Assembly: GCF_900108855.1 (NCBI RefSeq)
Contig: NZ_FNXY01000003.1
Coordinates: forward strand, 372,001 to 436,000
Direction: 5' to 3'
Origin: Dyadobacter koreensis
GTDB lineage: Bacteria; Bacteroidota; Bacteroidia; Cytophagales; Spirosomataceae
DNA length: 64,000 bases
The translations under genes and the position numbers were made by a program. The notes under the pieces are model-generated. The model made no database searches, had not been told where the DNA came from, and saw only the letters and a list, made by a program, of their open reading frames with translations. Positions 1 through 9,348 of the stretch are shown here, piece by piece (the stretch's first letter is position 1; the number at the start of each line of letters is the position of its first letter).

Positions 1-1937
1 TTACCAGTATTAACTTTATAATCTGCACCGTTGTTATCTTTAAAAGTTAAAGCTGCAACATCTGCATTATAATATTGTTTCGACGTGTTAGGAATCGTAA
101 TATAGTCAGCACGAACACCGGCTGTAATTTTAAGGTTTTTCGTAGCCTGGTATTCGTCCTGAACATAAAGACTTGCTGTTTGTGTTTTAAAAACCTGCCA
201 GGGAGCAGCACCACCAGGAAGTAATGAATAACGATAATTAAAACGAACTGCTTCAACTGGTGAAGTTGTAGCAGTTGGATTATCGATAAATGCCTGTGCT
301 GCTGTTTTAAAATCTTCGATAGATTTATAAACATAAACTCCGTTTGAAGTTGGAAAGAACAAGTTATTCGATTTGAAGTGTTCGTATGAAGCACCCAAAG
401 TCAAAGTATGTCTTCCGGCATAATATGTAAGGTTATCCGTAATATTTAATGTTGCGTAATCCAGACGGTTGTTCGGTGTAAAAGGATCCGAGCCAATCGA
501 AGTGTACGTGGATCCATCTTTCTGAATTTCAATTGTCGGGAAGATAGCCGCCTTGTATTTTCTGTCTTCGATCTGTTTGTTATAAGTTCCAATCAAAACG
601 TTAGAAAACTTGCCACCAAAATTTGAGTTTAATTCAACAACAGCAGAACGGGTATTGTCTTGGATAATATAACCTGTATTCTGAGGAGAAATTGCCAGAA
701 GCGAGTTTGTACGGTTACCAAAACCGGCAGTATTACTACTATTGCTCTGGCTGATCAAAACATCAGATTGAGAATCGTGGTGTGAATAACGTACCGTCAG
801 TTTATGGCTGTCGTTGATGTTCCAGTCGATACGGCCCAAAAATTTGTTACTCTTGTTTTCGTTGTTGAAACCGTCCAAAGCTCCGATGTCGTAACCAAAT
901 TTATCCTTCATGAAAGAACCAAGATCTTCAAGATCTGCGGCTGTGGTACGTGAAACGTTATTGCCTTGCTGTCCACGGTTCAATTGATAATCGAGTGCGG
1001 GACTTGAACGTTTAACAAATTCTCCGTTAACAAAGAAGAAAAGTTTGTTTTTTACCAATGGGCCTCCAAGACGGAAACCTGTTGTTTTTTCATTGAATTC
1101 GTTGATAGTAAGTTTGTTCCCATCCGCTTTATCACCTGCAAGACTTTTGTTCTTGAAAAAGTGAAATACCGAACCAGACAACTCATTCGTACCTGAACGC
1201 GTAACGGCATTAATACCAGCACCTGCAAAGCCAGATTGACGCACATCATAAGGAGCAATGTTGATCTGAACCTCCTCAATTGCATCCAGAGAAATTGCTG
1301 AAGAACCGGTACGACCACCAGCCGCTGCTTCACTTCCCAAACCAAATCCGTTATTGAAAACAGATCCGTCAATTGTAAAGTTGTTATAACGACTATCCTG
1401 CCCACCAAAAGATCTGCCATTGCTGTAAGCGTTATACTTTGTAATATCGTTCAAAGTACGGCCAAGAGTGGGTAAGCTTGTGATCAATCCCTTATTAAAA
1501 GTTGTAGCGGCTCCGGTTCTGTCTGAGCTAAAAATGTCACTTCCTGAACCTGTTACAACCACTTCTTCCAGCTGTGTTCCGCCATCTTTCAATACGAAAT
1601 CAACGTTTGCAACAGTTCCAAGGTTTGCGTAGATATTTTCCTTTGTTTGGTCACTGAACCCGATAAAGGTTACAGTTACGTTGTACGGACCACCAACGCG
1701 AACAGCGGGAATGGTATAAAGTCCCTTTTCGTTCGTGATCGAGCCGTAACGCGATCCCGAGGGAACGTGTATCGCAACCACGGTAGCACCTGGAAGAGTT
1801 TCGCCTTTGCTGTCCGTTATTTGTCCGCTAATAGCCGACGATGTTACCTGAGCTTGTACCTGTCCGCTCACAAGGGACAATAAAATTGCGAACAGCGTGC
1901 AACACGCCGTCCTGAAAAGTAGACTTTTCAAATTCAT
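1..1937 (-). CDS. TonB-dependent receptor with carboxypeptidase regulatory-like domain, 3' end cut by window
   Basis: This is an outer-membrane receptor of the CarboxypepD_reg-like plus TonB plug plus beta-barrel (Oar-like) type. The frame is open from the ATG at 1937 to base 1, about 645 codons, so the C-terminal barrel is missing. Seen in the translation: a signal peptide ending in QVQAQ, a regulatory-like domain from about residue 30 to 115 with the motif [17 protein letters not shown], and a plug region with the motif [14 protein letters not shown]. No SusD gene lies beside it, so it is not a classic SusCD pair. It is a clear paralogue of the receptor at 2355-5660: signal region, plug and extracellular loops align by eye. 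The substrate cannot be read from sequence; family members move large siderophores, peptides or glycans with TonB-ExbBD energy. The same upstream element precedes both paralogues. Confidence 0.9.
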   Translation of the reverse strand, partial: MNLKSLLFRTACCTLFAILLSLVSGQVQAQVTSSAISGQITDSKGETLPGATVVAIHVPSGSRYGSITNEKGLYTIPAVRVGGPYNVTVTFIGFSDQTKENIYANLGTVANVDFVLKDGGTQLEEVVVTGSGSDIFSSDRTGAATTFNKGLITSLPTLGRTLNDITKYNAYSNGRSFGGQDSRYNNFTIDGSVFNNGFGLGSEAAAGGRTGSSAISLDAIEEVQINIAPYDVRQSGFAGAGINAVTRSGTNELSGSVFHFFKNKSLAGDKADGNKLTINEFNEKTTGFRLGGPLVKNKLFFFVNGEFVKRSSPALDYQLNRGQQGNNVSRTTAADLEDLGSFMKDKFGYDIGALDGFNNENKSNKFLGRIDWNINDSHKLTVRYSHHDSQSDVLISQSNSSNTAGFGNRTNSLLAISPQNTGYIIQDNTRSAVVELNSNFGGKFSNVLIGTYNKQIEDRKYKAAIFPTIEIQKDGSTYTSIGSDPFTPNNRLDYATLNITDNLTYYAGRHTLTLGASYEHFKSNNLFFPTSNGVYVYKSIEDFKTAAQAFIDNPTATTSPVEAVRFNYRYSLLPGGAAPWQVFKTQTASLYVQDEYQATKNLKITAGVRADYITIPNTSKQYYNADVAALTFKDNNGADYKVNTG

Positions 1938-2000
1938 AAATTTTCGGGGATTTTGGTAATGGAGTTAGATGCATCATTCAGTTTCTGTGAATGAATATTT

Positions 2001-2022
2001 CCGTAAAATAAAAGTTTTTTTA
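2001..2022 (-). promoter_or_regulatory. Conserved upstream element of receptor 1
   Basis: These 22 bases are identical to 5723-5744. Here the near edge lies 64 bases from the ATG at 1937; at the second receptor it lies 63 bases from the ATG at 5660. The flanking bases on the upstream side are also similar. It is probably a promoter or leader segment kept since the gene duplication. It does not match the TAnnTTTG box exactly, so its exact role is inferred. Confidence 0.5.
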
Positions 2023-2306
2023 CTTCAAAAACAATGTCAAATTTAATACCAAAATAGTATACTTACGTATACAACCTCTCGAATTATTTAAATAATGACG
2101 AATAAAATTTTAATAATTATATAAATAGCCAAATATGTTTTATCTGTGTTAATTTTGTTTTCAAAATAAATTGAAAGAAACAACGGAAAATTAAAATTGA
2201 AAGGCTCCCATATTTGTGAATTAGATTTTTGAAAGATTTCTTAGAATCTTAAACTTCAAGCCTGGAAGAATTTAGGAGACAGCGTTTGTGTTATTCAGCC
2301 AAATAT

Positions 2307-2336
2307 AAAAAAACCCATGCCTTTCAGCATGGGTTT
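2307..2336 (-). terminator. Rho-independent terminator of receptor 2
   Basis: Inverted repeat aaacccatgc / gcatgggttt with a 6-base loop. Read on the minus strand it is followed by a run of T, and it lies just after the receptor stop at 2355. Confidence 0.85.
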
Positions 2337-2354
2337 CAAATATATCAGATCAAA

Positions 2355-5300
2355 CTAGAAACTATAACGAAGACCAAGCTGCATATTCCAAGTGTTCGCC
2401 GCATTAAATGTGTTTCTATAGAGAGTCGTAGGCAATTTTACAGAATTTTCAGCACCACTTACAGTCAGCATCTTAAAGGTAGGAACACCTGCAGATGTGA
2501 CGCTGGCTACATCAAGAAGCGCATAATTAAATTGCGATCCCGCATCAAGTTCTTGTCTCACCCCCCATGCAGAATTTAACAAATTCCCGACATTCATGAT
2601 GTCAAGACTGATCTGAAGGCTATTTTGTTTTTTACCGATATTCGTAAAAATATCTTGTACCAATTTAAAGTCAAAGCGATTCAGCCAAGGAAGTAATCCG
2701 GCATTCCGCTCGATATAGCCGCCTTTGGCATTTTTAAGCTCTTTTGTCTCGTTGACGATCTTATCAAATGCCTCACGCTGCTGATCAGCCGAGAACAATA
2801 CTTCTCCCGCAGAATTTCTGATCGGATCAAAGTTTAATTCCGAAGCACTTTCAGGGATATAAAGCAGATCAAGAGAGACACCGTCGCGGTTTAAATCACC
2901 ATTTGTTGTGAAAGCAAAACGACCTGCGTTTTGTCCCTGGTAAAAAAGAGACACCGTTGTTGCCAAGTGATTTGCATAGGCAATTCTATACGAAACGTTA
3001 CCAACCACACGGTGAGGAATACCAAATTGTGATTGCCCAAGCAATTGTTCGTTTGGATCGTTGATTGAGTAATTGTTAGACCATGCAGAGTTTGCAGCAG
3101 AACCAGGATTTCCACTAATATCCCTGGCATTTGTATAATTATAGAACAAAGACCCGTAAAATCCTTTTCTTGCAGGAAGGGAAAGACCCGCTGTTATAGC
3201 CATCGAGCGCCCCTTATTTGTATTGCTCAAAACTGGCACGATTGCTCCTGTGCTTGTGTTGTAAGTTGCGTTTGCAGCTCCACCCCAGAAATCGCGGTCG
3301 TCACCTGCGTAGTCCATTGTTGCAGTTGCCGGTTTACGGTTGGAATTAAACTGGTAGGTAGCCTGAATATCTTTTGTATAAAGGAAATCAAAACTTGCTA
3401 CCAGTGGAGTTCCCGGTATCTTGTAATCTGCCCCGATATTTGATCTCCATACCTGAGGCATTTTGAAATCTTTGTCAATTAGTGCCACTGTTCCCGGAGC
3501 CGTAGTTCCGGCCGTTTTTGGGAAACGGTTTGGAAGGGCATTTACCCAATACAAAGGATCTGCGTTAAAGTTTTTAATCTCTGCAAGCGTAGCCGCGTTG
3601 ACAGGCTCCAACGTATTTTGAAGAACACCAGAATTAGAAGGCTGGTTAGTAAAGTATACAAAAGGTATAAGTCCTGTAAAAATACCAGTACCTCCACGAA
3701 GCTGCAATGAACCATCCCCAAAAACATCATAATTAACACCTAAGCGCGGAGAAAGCAATACTCTTGATTTAGGCCACGTCTTCGTTGAATAGGAGGTTTC
3801 GTTGCCATCCTTATCCAACAATTTCAGGTTATCTATTGCTGGATTATACAATGGATCATCCATAAAAATTGGAAGATCTGCACGAAGACCTAATGTAAGA
3901 TTCAATCGATCAGTTACTGCAAATTTGTCCTGAGCATAAAGCCCAGCCATTCCAAAATTGATATTTGCCCATGTGTCGCTTTGCAAAGGATACGTTACCC
4001 CATATGCAGAAGGAGCTCTGTCATTCAAAAAGTCCTGTACCGAATTAAAGCGGTAATAAGAAGTTCCAAGACGTACATAACTATTCGAAAACTTCATTAT
4101 CTCAAAGCTGGCACCACCAGTCAAAGTATGTTTTCCTGCCTGGTAAGTTACATTGTCCAGAAACGTATAGTTGTTATTTTTAACACCGTTATTATAAGAA
4201 AACAATTCAGTACCAAAACTCATATAGTTTTTACCACCTTCCCAAATATCAACGAATGGGAAAAGCGATCCGGGAGTCGACCGTGTAGACTCTATATATG
4301 AATAAGTTGCTAAAAACTGATTTGATAATTTCGAACTGAAACTTGTGTTTAATTCAGCAGTTAAGGACCTTACGATATTTTTCTGAGCATAGTTAGCATT
4401 TTCAAATGCCATTGATTCATTACTGATCCGGTTTACGCCTGAACGAGGGTTTGGACCAGAGTTTCCATTAGTTGCCTGATCACTTGTCCCTACAACCTGA
4501 TTATACCGAATAGTGAATTTATTCTTATCATTGATGTTCCAATCTAAACGAGCAAGAAATTTGGTACTCTCGTTGGTATATTTGTTAGCATAATTTTCAT
4601 AGGCTCCAGGATCATATCCGTACCTACTTTTTAACAGCGAACTTACAGCTTCAAGATCCTCAACGGTTGTTCTTGCAACACCTGGTTGACCAGCGTTATT
4701 TCCGCGGTTGGCGACCCAGATATTTCCTGGATACACATATTTTTCTCGTTCAAAATTCCCGAAGAAAAACAATTTATTTTTAACAATAGCCCCGCCCAAT
4801 CGAGCTCCAAATATTTTGTTAGATGACTCTGCAACGCTAAGCTCTCTGCCATCCACTTTTTTGCCATTAAAACTTTGATCGCGGTAAAAACCATATACAG
4901 ATCCTGTTAATTCGTTGGTACCACTTCGTGTAACTGCATTTACACCTGCACCTGTAAAACCAGTCTGGCGAACATCATATGGTGCTATGTTAACCTGAAC
5001 TTCCTGGATCGCGTCCAGAGATATTGGTTGAGCTTCGCCACCAGGTAATAAGTCACTGGTTAAACCAAATCCATTGTTAAGAACTGCTCCATCGACCCGT
5101 ACGCTATTTAAACGTCCATCGCGCCCTCCAAAATTTGTTCCATTTGCTTGGGGAGTTAGTCGCGTAAAGTCTGTCAAACTCCGGCTGATGCTAGGAAGTG
5201 TCGTCAATTGTCTTGCGTTAATATTGGTGGCAGCACCGGTCCTTTCGTTATTGAAAACATCTCCGCGACCAGTACTAACCACTACTTCGCTTAACTGAGT

Positions 5301-5660
5301 ACCTTCATCAGTCAATTTAAAATTAACAACAGCTGTCGATCCCAAATCCGCCGATATGTTATCCTTTGATTGTTGATTAAAACCCACGAATGAGACAGAA
5401 ACTGTATATGGTCCTCCTATACGTACCACAGGAAAATTAAAACGGCCATTTTCATTTGTTGAGGTTCCATATTTTGTACCTGAAGGAACGTGAATTGCTA
5501 CTACCGTAGCACCCGGGAGAGTCTCACCTTTGGAATCGGTTACCTGCCCATTAATTGTAGACGAAGTAACCTGCGCTTGTACTTTTCCGTTTAGGAAAGA
5601 CAATGAGAATACGAACAGCATAAGACTTGCTGCTCGGAAAAGTAAACTTTTCCTGTTCAT
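2355..5660 (-). CDS. TonB-dependent receptor with carboxypeptidase regulatory-like domain
   Basis: This is a complete outer-membrane receptor of 1101 residues. The ATG at 5660 is chosen because the product then begins MNRKSLLFRAAS, matching the paralogue's [11 protein letters not shown] and giving a normal signal peptide that ends in KVQAQ; the longer frame to 5699 adds 13 residues without parallel. Domains: regulatory-like beta-sandwich at about 30-115 ([17 protein letters not shown]), plug at about 125-240 (APYDVRQTGFTGAG), then a beta-barrel ending in the aromatic GLRYSF typical of BamA substrates. It should import a large ligand through the outer membrane using TonB. There is no SusD partner and no clue to substrate nearby. 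A strong terminator follows. It and receptor 1 are probably a tandem duplication that has since diverged in the loops. Confidence 0.94.
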   Translation of the reverse strand: MNRKSLLFRAASLMLFVFSLSFLNGKVQAQVTSSTINGQVTDSKGETLPGATVVAIHVPSGTKYGTSTNENGRFNFPVVRIGGPYTVSVSFVGFNQQSKDNISADLGSTAVVNFKLTDEGTQLSEVVVSTGRGDVFNNERTGAATNINARQLTTLPSISRSLTDFTRLTPQANGTNFGGRDGRLNSVRVDGAVLNNGFGLTSDLLPGGEAQPISLDAIQEVQVNIAPYDVRQTGFTGAGVNAVTRSGTNELTGSVYGFYRDQSFNGKKVDGRELSVAESSNKIFGARLGGAIVKNKLFFFGNFEREKYVYPGNIWVANRGNNAGQPGVARTTVEDLEAVSSLLKSRYGYDPGAYENYANKYTNESTKFLARLDWNINDKNKFTIRYNQVVGTSDQATNGNSGPNPRSGVNRISNESMAFENANYAQKNIVRSLTAELNTSFSSKLSNQFLATYSYIESTRSTPGSLFPFVDIWEGGKNYMSFGTELFSYNNGVKNNNYTFLDNVTYQAGKHTLTGGASFEIMKFSNSYVRLGTSYYRFNSVQDFLNDRAPSAYGVTYPLQSDTWANINFGMAGLYAQDKFAVTDRLNLTLGLRADLPIFMDDPLYNPAIDNLKLLDKDGNETSYSTKTWPKSRVLLSPRLGVNYDVFGDGSLQLRGGTGIFTGLIPFVYFTNQPSNSGVLQNTLEPVNAATLAEIKNFNADPLYWVNALPNRFPKTAGTTAPGTVALIDKDFKMPQVWRSNIGADYKIPGTPLVASFDFLYTKDIQATYQFNSNRKPATATMDYAGDDRDFWGGAANATYNTSTGAIVPVLSNTNKGRSMAITAGLSLPARKGFYGSLFYNYTNARDISGNPGSAANSAWSNNYSINDPNEQLLGQSQFGIPHRVVGNVSYRIAYANHLATTVSLFYQGQNAGRFAFTTNGDLNRDGVSLDLLYIPESASELNFDPIRNSAGEVLFSADQQREAFDKIVNETKELKNAKGGYIERNAGLLPWLNRFDFKLVQDIFTNIGKKQNSLQISLDIMNVGNLLNSAWGVRQELDAGSQFNYALLDVASVTSAGVPTFKMLTVSGAENSVKLPTTLYRNTFNAANTWNMQLGLRYSF

Positions 5661-5722
5661 GGAATTGGGGGATTTGATGAGATTTATTAGTAGGTTCACT
5701 AAAAAGTGATAGCTGATATTAG

Positions 5723-5744
5723 CCGTAAAATAAAAGTTTTTTTA
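5723..5744 (-). promoter_or_regulatory. Conserved upstream element of receptor 2
   Basis: Identical over 22 bases to 2001-2022 and at nearly the same distance from its start codon (63 versus 64 bases). Similarity extends further upstream, where a short A-rich segment resembling aaaacaat occurs in both. Promoter or 5' leader function is inferred from conservation and position. Confidence 0.5.
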
Positions 5745-6036
5745 GTTCTAAAACAATATTTGTAATCCTACTAAAATACTATACTTATTCCCGCAACTGC
5801 CTGATTTGTTGAAAACATGCACGTTAACAACTAAAAATTAAAACATTTTCAATATTAAGATATTGTTAACATTTCTGGCCATTTATTTTTTTCTGTCCAA
5901 GAAATCCTGACGATCTTTGCAATGTCAATTGAATAAGGAAGAAAATGTCACATTCGGTTACTATATTAAATGTCTTTGAATGTGCAACCTTGCCCAAAAT
6001 TCTTAAAAAATAGATTTTTTTAATTTTTGAAAAAAA
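5745..6036. other. Intergenic region between divergent receptor and esterase
   Basis: About 290 bases, AT-rich, with no supported gene. It must contain the esterase promoter on the plus strand, but I cannot point to a clean TAnnTTTG box. A 75-codon minus-strand frame (5866-6093) overlaps the esterase start and is treated as chance. Confidence 0.5.
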
Positions 6037-6807
6037 ATGCAGCTTAATTATAAAAAAATAGGAGAAACCGGAAAACCGCTTGTGATACTTCACGGAGTTT
6101 TCGGTTTTTTAGACAATTGGCTTACAATCGGTAAGACAATTTCGGAGCAAGGCTTTATTGTTTATCTGGTTGATCAGAGACATCACGGCCGCTCTCCGCA
6201 CGAAGGCTCGCTGGACTTCCCTACCCTTGCGGCAGATTTGAAAGAATTTTTAAGTCAGCAAAATCTTGACAATCCGATTTTGCTCGGACATTCGATGGGC
6301 GGAAAAACGGTGATGGAATATGCTGTCAATAATCCGGATACTTTAGAAAAGCTGGTGGTTGTGGATATCGCGCCAAAGCAATACCCGATTCACCATACTA
6401 AACTTCTGAAAGGTTTAAACGCCTTGCCGGTTGAAGAAATTGAAACCCGCCAGCAGGCTGATGACTTTTTGAGCAAGTATGAGCCAATCCTTGCTGTCAG
6501 ACAATTCCTGCTAAAAAATCTTTACAGAAAAGAGGAAGGCGGTTTCGACTGGCGGTTTAATTTGCCTGTGTTAACTTCCGATATGGGAAAAGTCGGGGCG
6601 GAAATTACAGCTTCGAAACCCGTCGAAACTTCGACACTTTTCATCCGTGGAGCAAAATCGGATTACATACTGGACGAAGATTGGGATAATATTTTGAAAA
6701 TTTTCCCTAATGCGCAATTGGATACTATCGAAAATGCGGGGCACTGGGTTCAGGCAGAGCAGCCAAAAGTTTTTGTTGAACATTTGTTGAACTACCTGAA
6801 TAGTTAA
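6037..6807 (+). CDS. Alpha/beta-fold hydrolase, YbfF-like esterase
   Basis: A 256-residue cytoplasmic alpha/beta hydrolase without a signal peptide. The oxyanion-side HG is at residues 19-20 (LVILHGVFG). The nucleophile elbow GHSMGG places the catalytic serine at about residue 86. The acid is probably the aspartate in RGAKSDYI, and the base is the histidine of NAGHW near the C terminus. Length and motifs fit the YbfF group of short-chain acyl esterases; the substrate is unknown. It stands alone, divergent from the receptor and followed by a strong inverted repeat. Start is the ATG after an A-rich leader. Family assignment is firm, physiological role is not. Confidence 0.88.
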   Translation: MQLNYKKIGETGKPLVILHGVFGFLDNWLTIGKTISEQGFIVYLVDQRHHGRSPHEGSLDFPTLAADLKEFLSQQNLDNPILLGHSMGGKTVMEYAVNNPDTLEKLVVVDIAPKQYPIHHTKLLKGLNALPVEEIETRQQADDFLSKYEPILAVRQFLLKNLYRKEEGGFDWRFNLPVLTSDMGKVGAEITASKPVETSTLFIRGAKSDYILDEDWDNILKIFPNAQLDTIENAGHWVQAEQPKVFVEHLLNYLNS

Positions 6808-6869
6808 CAAATAACATCCATCTCAAAACTAACACCGGCAACAGAAGGATCTCTGTCATTAATAACGAA

Positions 6870-6927
6870 AAAATCAAAGTATCGATTCGTCGCAGCTCAA
6901 ATTGAAACGTTTCGATACTTTGATTTT
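6870..6927. terminator. Bidirectional terminator-like inverted repeat
   Basis: A 16-base perfect inverted repeat (6870-6885 with 6912-6927, core aatcaaagtatcga) with a 26-base loop lies between the convergent esterase and lipoprotein genes. A-rich on one side and T-rich on the other, it can end transcription from both directions. Confidence 0.65.
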
Positions 6928-6953
6928 ATTTGAAATGTCCTCGCTTAAACTAC

Positions 6954-7382
6954 TTACTGCCTGATATATTTATTTCTTGGATTCTGGCATTGCGCGATAA
7001 TCATTTCATTACCATTCATTTCAACATCCCAAACCGGACATGGTGCACAGAAGACTCCCGCACAATCGGCGCTATATGAAATCTCAGCCTGCGGTTTAAT
7101 TTCAAAGTTTTTATTGTTGATTAGCAAACTTTTGGGAGAACAGCAATTTGCTTTTCCGTCGCCGTTTAAAATAACTCCGTCATACCTGAAAATAATATAC
7201 TCAGGCTGTAATGTATTAACAGTCGTCCAGACTTTTTTCCCGTTAACGGTTTGTTCCGTTTCTGTCAGAAGCCATTTTGTATCAGAATTTGGGATAAATG
7301 AATCTGCCTGTACTGCGTCTTTATCCTCTGAGCATGCAAAGGCAATTATTAAAAACAGAGGGATATAAAATAATCGTTTCAT
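6954..7382 (-). CDS. Small lipoprotein, lipocalin-like fold possible
   Basis: A 142-residue exported lipoprotein. The N terminus MKRLFYIPLFLIIAFAC is a signal peptide ending in a lipobox with cysteine 17, followed by acidic residues (SEDKD). The mature part has the order W-LLTE, a central G-rich strand region and several cysteines (NCC, CAGVFCAPC). This resembles the lipocalin-like lipoproteins common in Bacteroidota, but I only infer that fold. The cysteine pairs could form disulfides in the periplasm. It is a single gene, convergent with the esterase, with 348 bases upstream before the next gene. The specific function is unknown. Confidence 0.8.
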   Translation of the reverse strand: MKRLFYIPLFLIIAFACSEDKDAVQADSFIPNSDTKWLLTETEQTVNGKKVWTTVNTLQPEYIIFRYDGVILNGDGKANCCSPKSLLINNKNFEIKPQAEISYSADCAGVFCAPCPVWDVEMNGNEMIIAQCQNPRNKYIRQ

Positions 7383-7730
7383 AGGTTTCTTTTTCTTAAC
7401 AGATGCTGTTTCCTTTCAATTGGTTGGAATCTGATTAAAAAAACAAACCCATATTTTTTCGATAAACCGTTAAAAGTCAAAGCAATCACGTTATTTTTAT
7501 AGATACCCGATTGATCACAGCAGCGCAGTTCTTAAACGATCCTAATCAATTTACAACCGTGCAGGAAGAAAAAACTAATAAGCAAGTTTCGGTATCTGCC
7601 AGGTCTCGTGTCCATATGAGAGCAAAACAGTTAGAATAGCAAAAAGTAAAGCGGCGTTTTATAGCTTTGCGTTTTATTTACAGATTCACTGTATGGACAA
7701 TTATTCAGGCAGGAATCAAAAATTCAGAAA
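7383..7730. other. Intergenic region upstream of divergent lipoprotein and methyltransferase
   Basis: About 348 bases with no supported gene on either strand. The only recognisable signal is the TAGCTTTG box at 7662-7669, which would serve the methyltransferase. I see no repeat, RNA or gene remnant in the rest. Confidence 0.55.
7662..7669 (+). promoter_or_regulatory. Putative -7 box TAGCTTTG
   Basis: Matches the Bacteroidota TAnnTTTG -7 consensus and lies 61 bases before the ATG at 7731. There is no clear TTTG box 19-21 bases further upstream, so confidence is moderate. Confidence 0.4.
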
Positions 7731-8435
7731 ATGAGTAAGTCAGAAATAACTTTATATTTAATCCCGACCGTTCTGGCAGAAGGAACGAGCGATAACGTAT
7801 TAAGCCCCCAGATCAAAGATGTCATCGCAAATGTTGATATTTTTTTCGTTGAAAATATTCGTACAGCCCGCCGGTTTATCAGCAGTTTAAAACTCGGAAA
7901 AGTGATCGATAACATTACTTTTTTTGAACTCACAAAGGACACACCGCGCGGAGAAACAAGAGAACAGATAAGAAGTCTGACACAAAATGCTGGGATTATT
8001 TCTGAAGCCGGCTGTCCTGGTGTGGCTGATCCTGGCTCGGTCGCAGTCGACTTTGCGCATCAGGTTGGTATCAGGGTTGTCCCGCTGGTTGGCCCTTCGT
8101 CTATATTGCTGGCACTTATGGCGTCCGGTATGAGCGGACAATCTTTTGTATTTCACGGCTATTTGCCGATTGATAAAACGGAAAGGAAGAAAGCAGTGAA
8201 GCAGCTGGAATTTGATGTTCTAGAAAAAAATCAGACGCAGATTTTTATGGAAACACCATTCCGAAACAATTCATTTTTGGATGCTTTACTGGACTCCTGC
8301 CAAATCGATACTTTGTTATGTATCGCTGCAAATATCACATCGGATGAACAATTTATAGAAACGCATCCGGTAAAATACTGGCGAAAAAACAAGCCGGACC
8401 TGCATAAGCAGCCAACCATATTCCTGATCGGTTAA
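7731..8435 (+). CDS. SAM-dependent methyltransferase, short RsmI-type (tetrapyrrole methylase fold)
   Basis: A 234-residue cytoplasmic enzyme of the tetrapyrrole-methylase superfamily, closest to RsmI (16S rRNA C1402 2'-O-methyltransferase). Seen: N-terminal strand LYLIPTVLAEG, the loop SEAGCPGVADPG corresponding to the RsmI S-x-A-G-x-P-x-x-x-D-P-G motif, and GPSSILLALMASG as the GPS motif of the second lobe. It is shorter than RsmI (about 280 residues) and lacks its C-terminal extension. Bacteroidota often carry such a short relative beside a full RsmI, so rRNA methylation is an inference and another nucleic-acid substrate is possible. The gene is transcribed on its own, ahead of the lipoprotein triplet. 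Confidence 0.82.
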   Translation: MSKSEITLYLIPTVLAEGTSDNVLSPQIKDVIANVDIFFVENIRTARRFISSLKLGKVIDNITFFELTKDTPRGETREQIRSLTQNAGIISEAGCPGVADPGSVAVDFAHQVGIRVVPLVGPSSILLALMASGMSGQSFVFHGYLPIDKTERKKAVKQLEFDVLEKNQTQIFMETPFRNNSFLDALLDSCQIDTLLCIAANITSDEQFIETHPVKYWRKNKPDLHKQPTIFLIG

Positions 8436-8578
8436 TTTTTATACAAACCCGCTTAGCCTCAGCGTTAAAGAAAAAGCAAACAAAAAACTTCCGACATTTT
8501 TCCAACCAACAGTCTGCATTCTGAATCTTGACTAGCGACAGTTAGTTAATTTTTATTTATTAAAATGCAATTTGAGCT

Positions 8579-9295
8579 ATGAAAAAGTGGATGATTTTAG
8601 GAGGCCTGGCCTTGGCAGTGAGTATGTCCGCCTGTAATGACAATGAGGAAATAATTCGTTCAGGAATTGTTATTGATTCTGATTTTGAACAAAATAACAA
8701 CAACTGGACCGCTGATCTGGCAGAATACAGCACAGCAACCGACACGTCAATTATCGAATTCAGATCGGGCAGAACATCGCTTCCTGAGCCTCTTGATAAA
8801 AAACGGACGGCGTTCATGCTGCAAAGCCACAACCGAAGCGACGATATGTTTATGTTTCTGAAAAGAAAAGTAAATGGTTTGAAAGCGAATCAGACTTATA
8901 CCGTCGTTTTCAACGTTGAACTGGGAACAAAGTATCCTGCCGGCGGAATTGGCGCAGGTGGTTCGCCCGGAAGTTCTGTATATCTGAAAGCGGGCGCATC
9001 AACCATCGAGCCTGCTAAAAAGCTGGAAGATGGATTTTATCATTTCAATCTCGACAAAGGATCGCAGTCGCAGGAAGGAAAAGATCTTTTCGTACTAGGC
9101 AATATCTCAAATGGCCTGGATAAGGAAGATTACAAAATCGTTCAGCGTGACAACGCAGCTAAACCTGTTGAAGTGAAAGCCGATGCGAACGGAGAAATCT
9201 GGCTTTGTGTGGGCACCGATTCGGGATATGAAGGTTTGACAAGACTTTATTACGACAAAATCAGAACTACAATTACTGAAAAGGTAATTAATTAG
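8579..9295 (+). CDS. Lipoprotein, first of a tandem paralogous triplet
   Basis: A 238-residue lipoprotein of unknown function. The signal peptide MKKWMILGGLALAVSMSAC has a lipobox with cysteine 19. The mature protein shares a pattern with the next two genes: an early F...W..D.A.Y segment, a middle K..V.GL....TY.V.F.....YP, KAGAS..EP.K, a GFY/GYY turn and a final EIWLCVG.......YYD strand. The order suggests an all-beta, carbohydrate-binding-like sandwich facing the periplasm or cell surface, which is inference. The three copies lie head to tail with short gaps (53 and 25 bases) and probably form one operon. No partner gene hints at a ligand. Confidence 0.82.
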   Translation: MKKWMILGGLALAVSMSACNDNEEIIRSGIVIDSDFEQNNNNWTADLAEYSTATDTSIIEFRSGRTSLPEPLDKKRTAFMLQSHNRSDDMFMFLKRKVNGLKANQTYTVVFNVELGTKYPAGGIGAGGSPGSSVYLKAGASTIEPAKKLEDGFYHFNLDKGSQSQEGKDLFVLGNISNGLDKEDYKIVQRDNAAKPVEVKADANGEIWLCVGTDSGYEGLTRLYYDKIRTTITEKVIN

Positions 9296-9348
9296 TCAGT
9301 CGTCTCCATAATTCGACTAGTTTTGTCTACTCAAAGAAAATTAATTTG

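Larger units (their letters stand above)
1938..2354. other. Intergenic region between the two receptor genes
   Basis: About 417 bases without a convincing gene. It holds the upstream element of the first receptor (2001-2022), an AT-rich stretch around 2030-2200 and the terminator of the second receptor (2307-2336). A 97-codon plus-strand frame beginning at 2286 overlaps the terminator and the receptor 3' end and is treated as chance. Confidence 0.6.

Noticed and set aside
1052..1420. 122-codon minus-strand frame inside receptor 1
   Set aside because: It is a shifted frame of the receptor coding sequence; the receptor frame is open throughout and has recognisable motifs.
1..5699. SusC/SusD polysaccharide utilisation locus
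   Set aside because: The receptors have the regulatory-like domain, but there is no SusD-type lipoprotein or glycoside hydrolase beside them.
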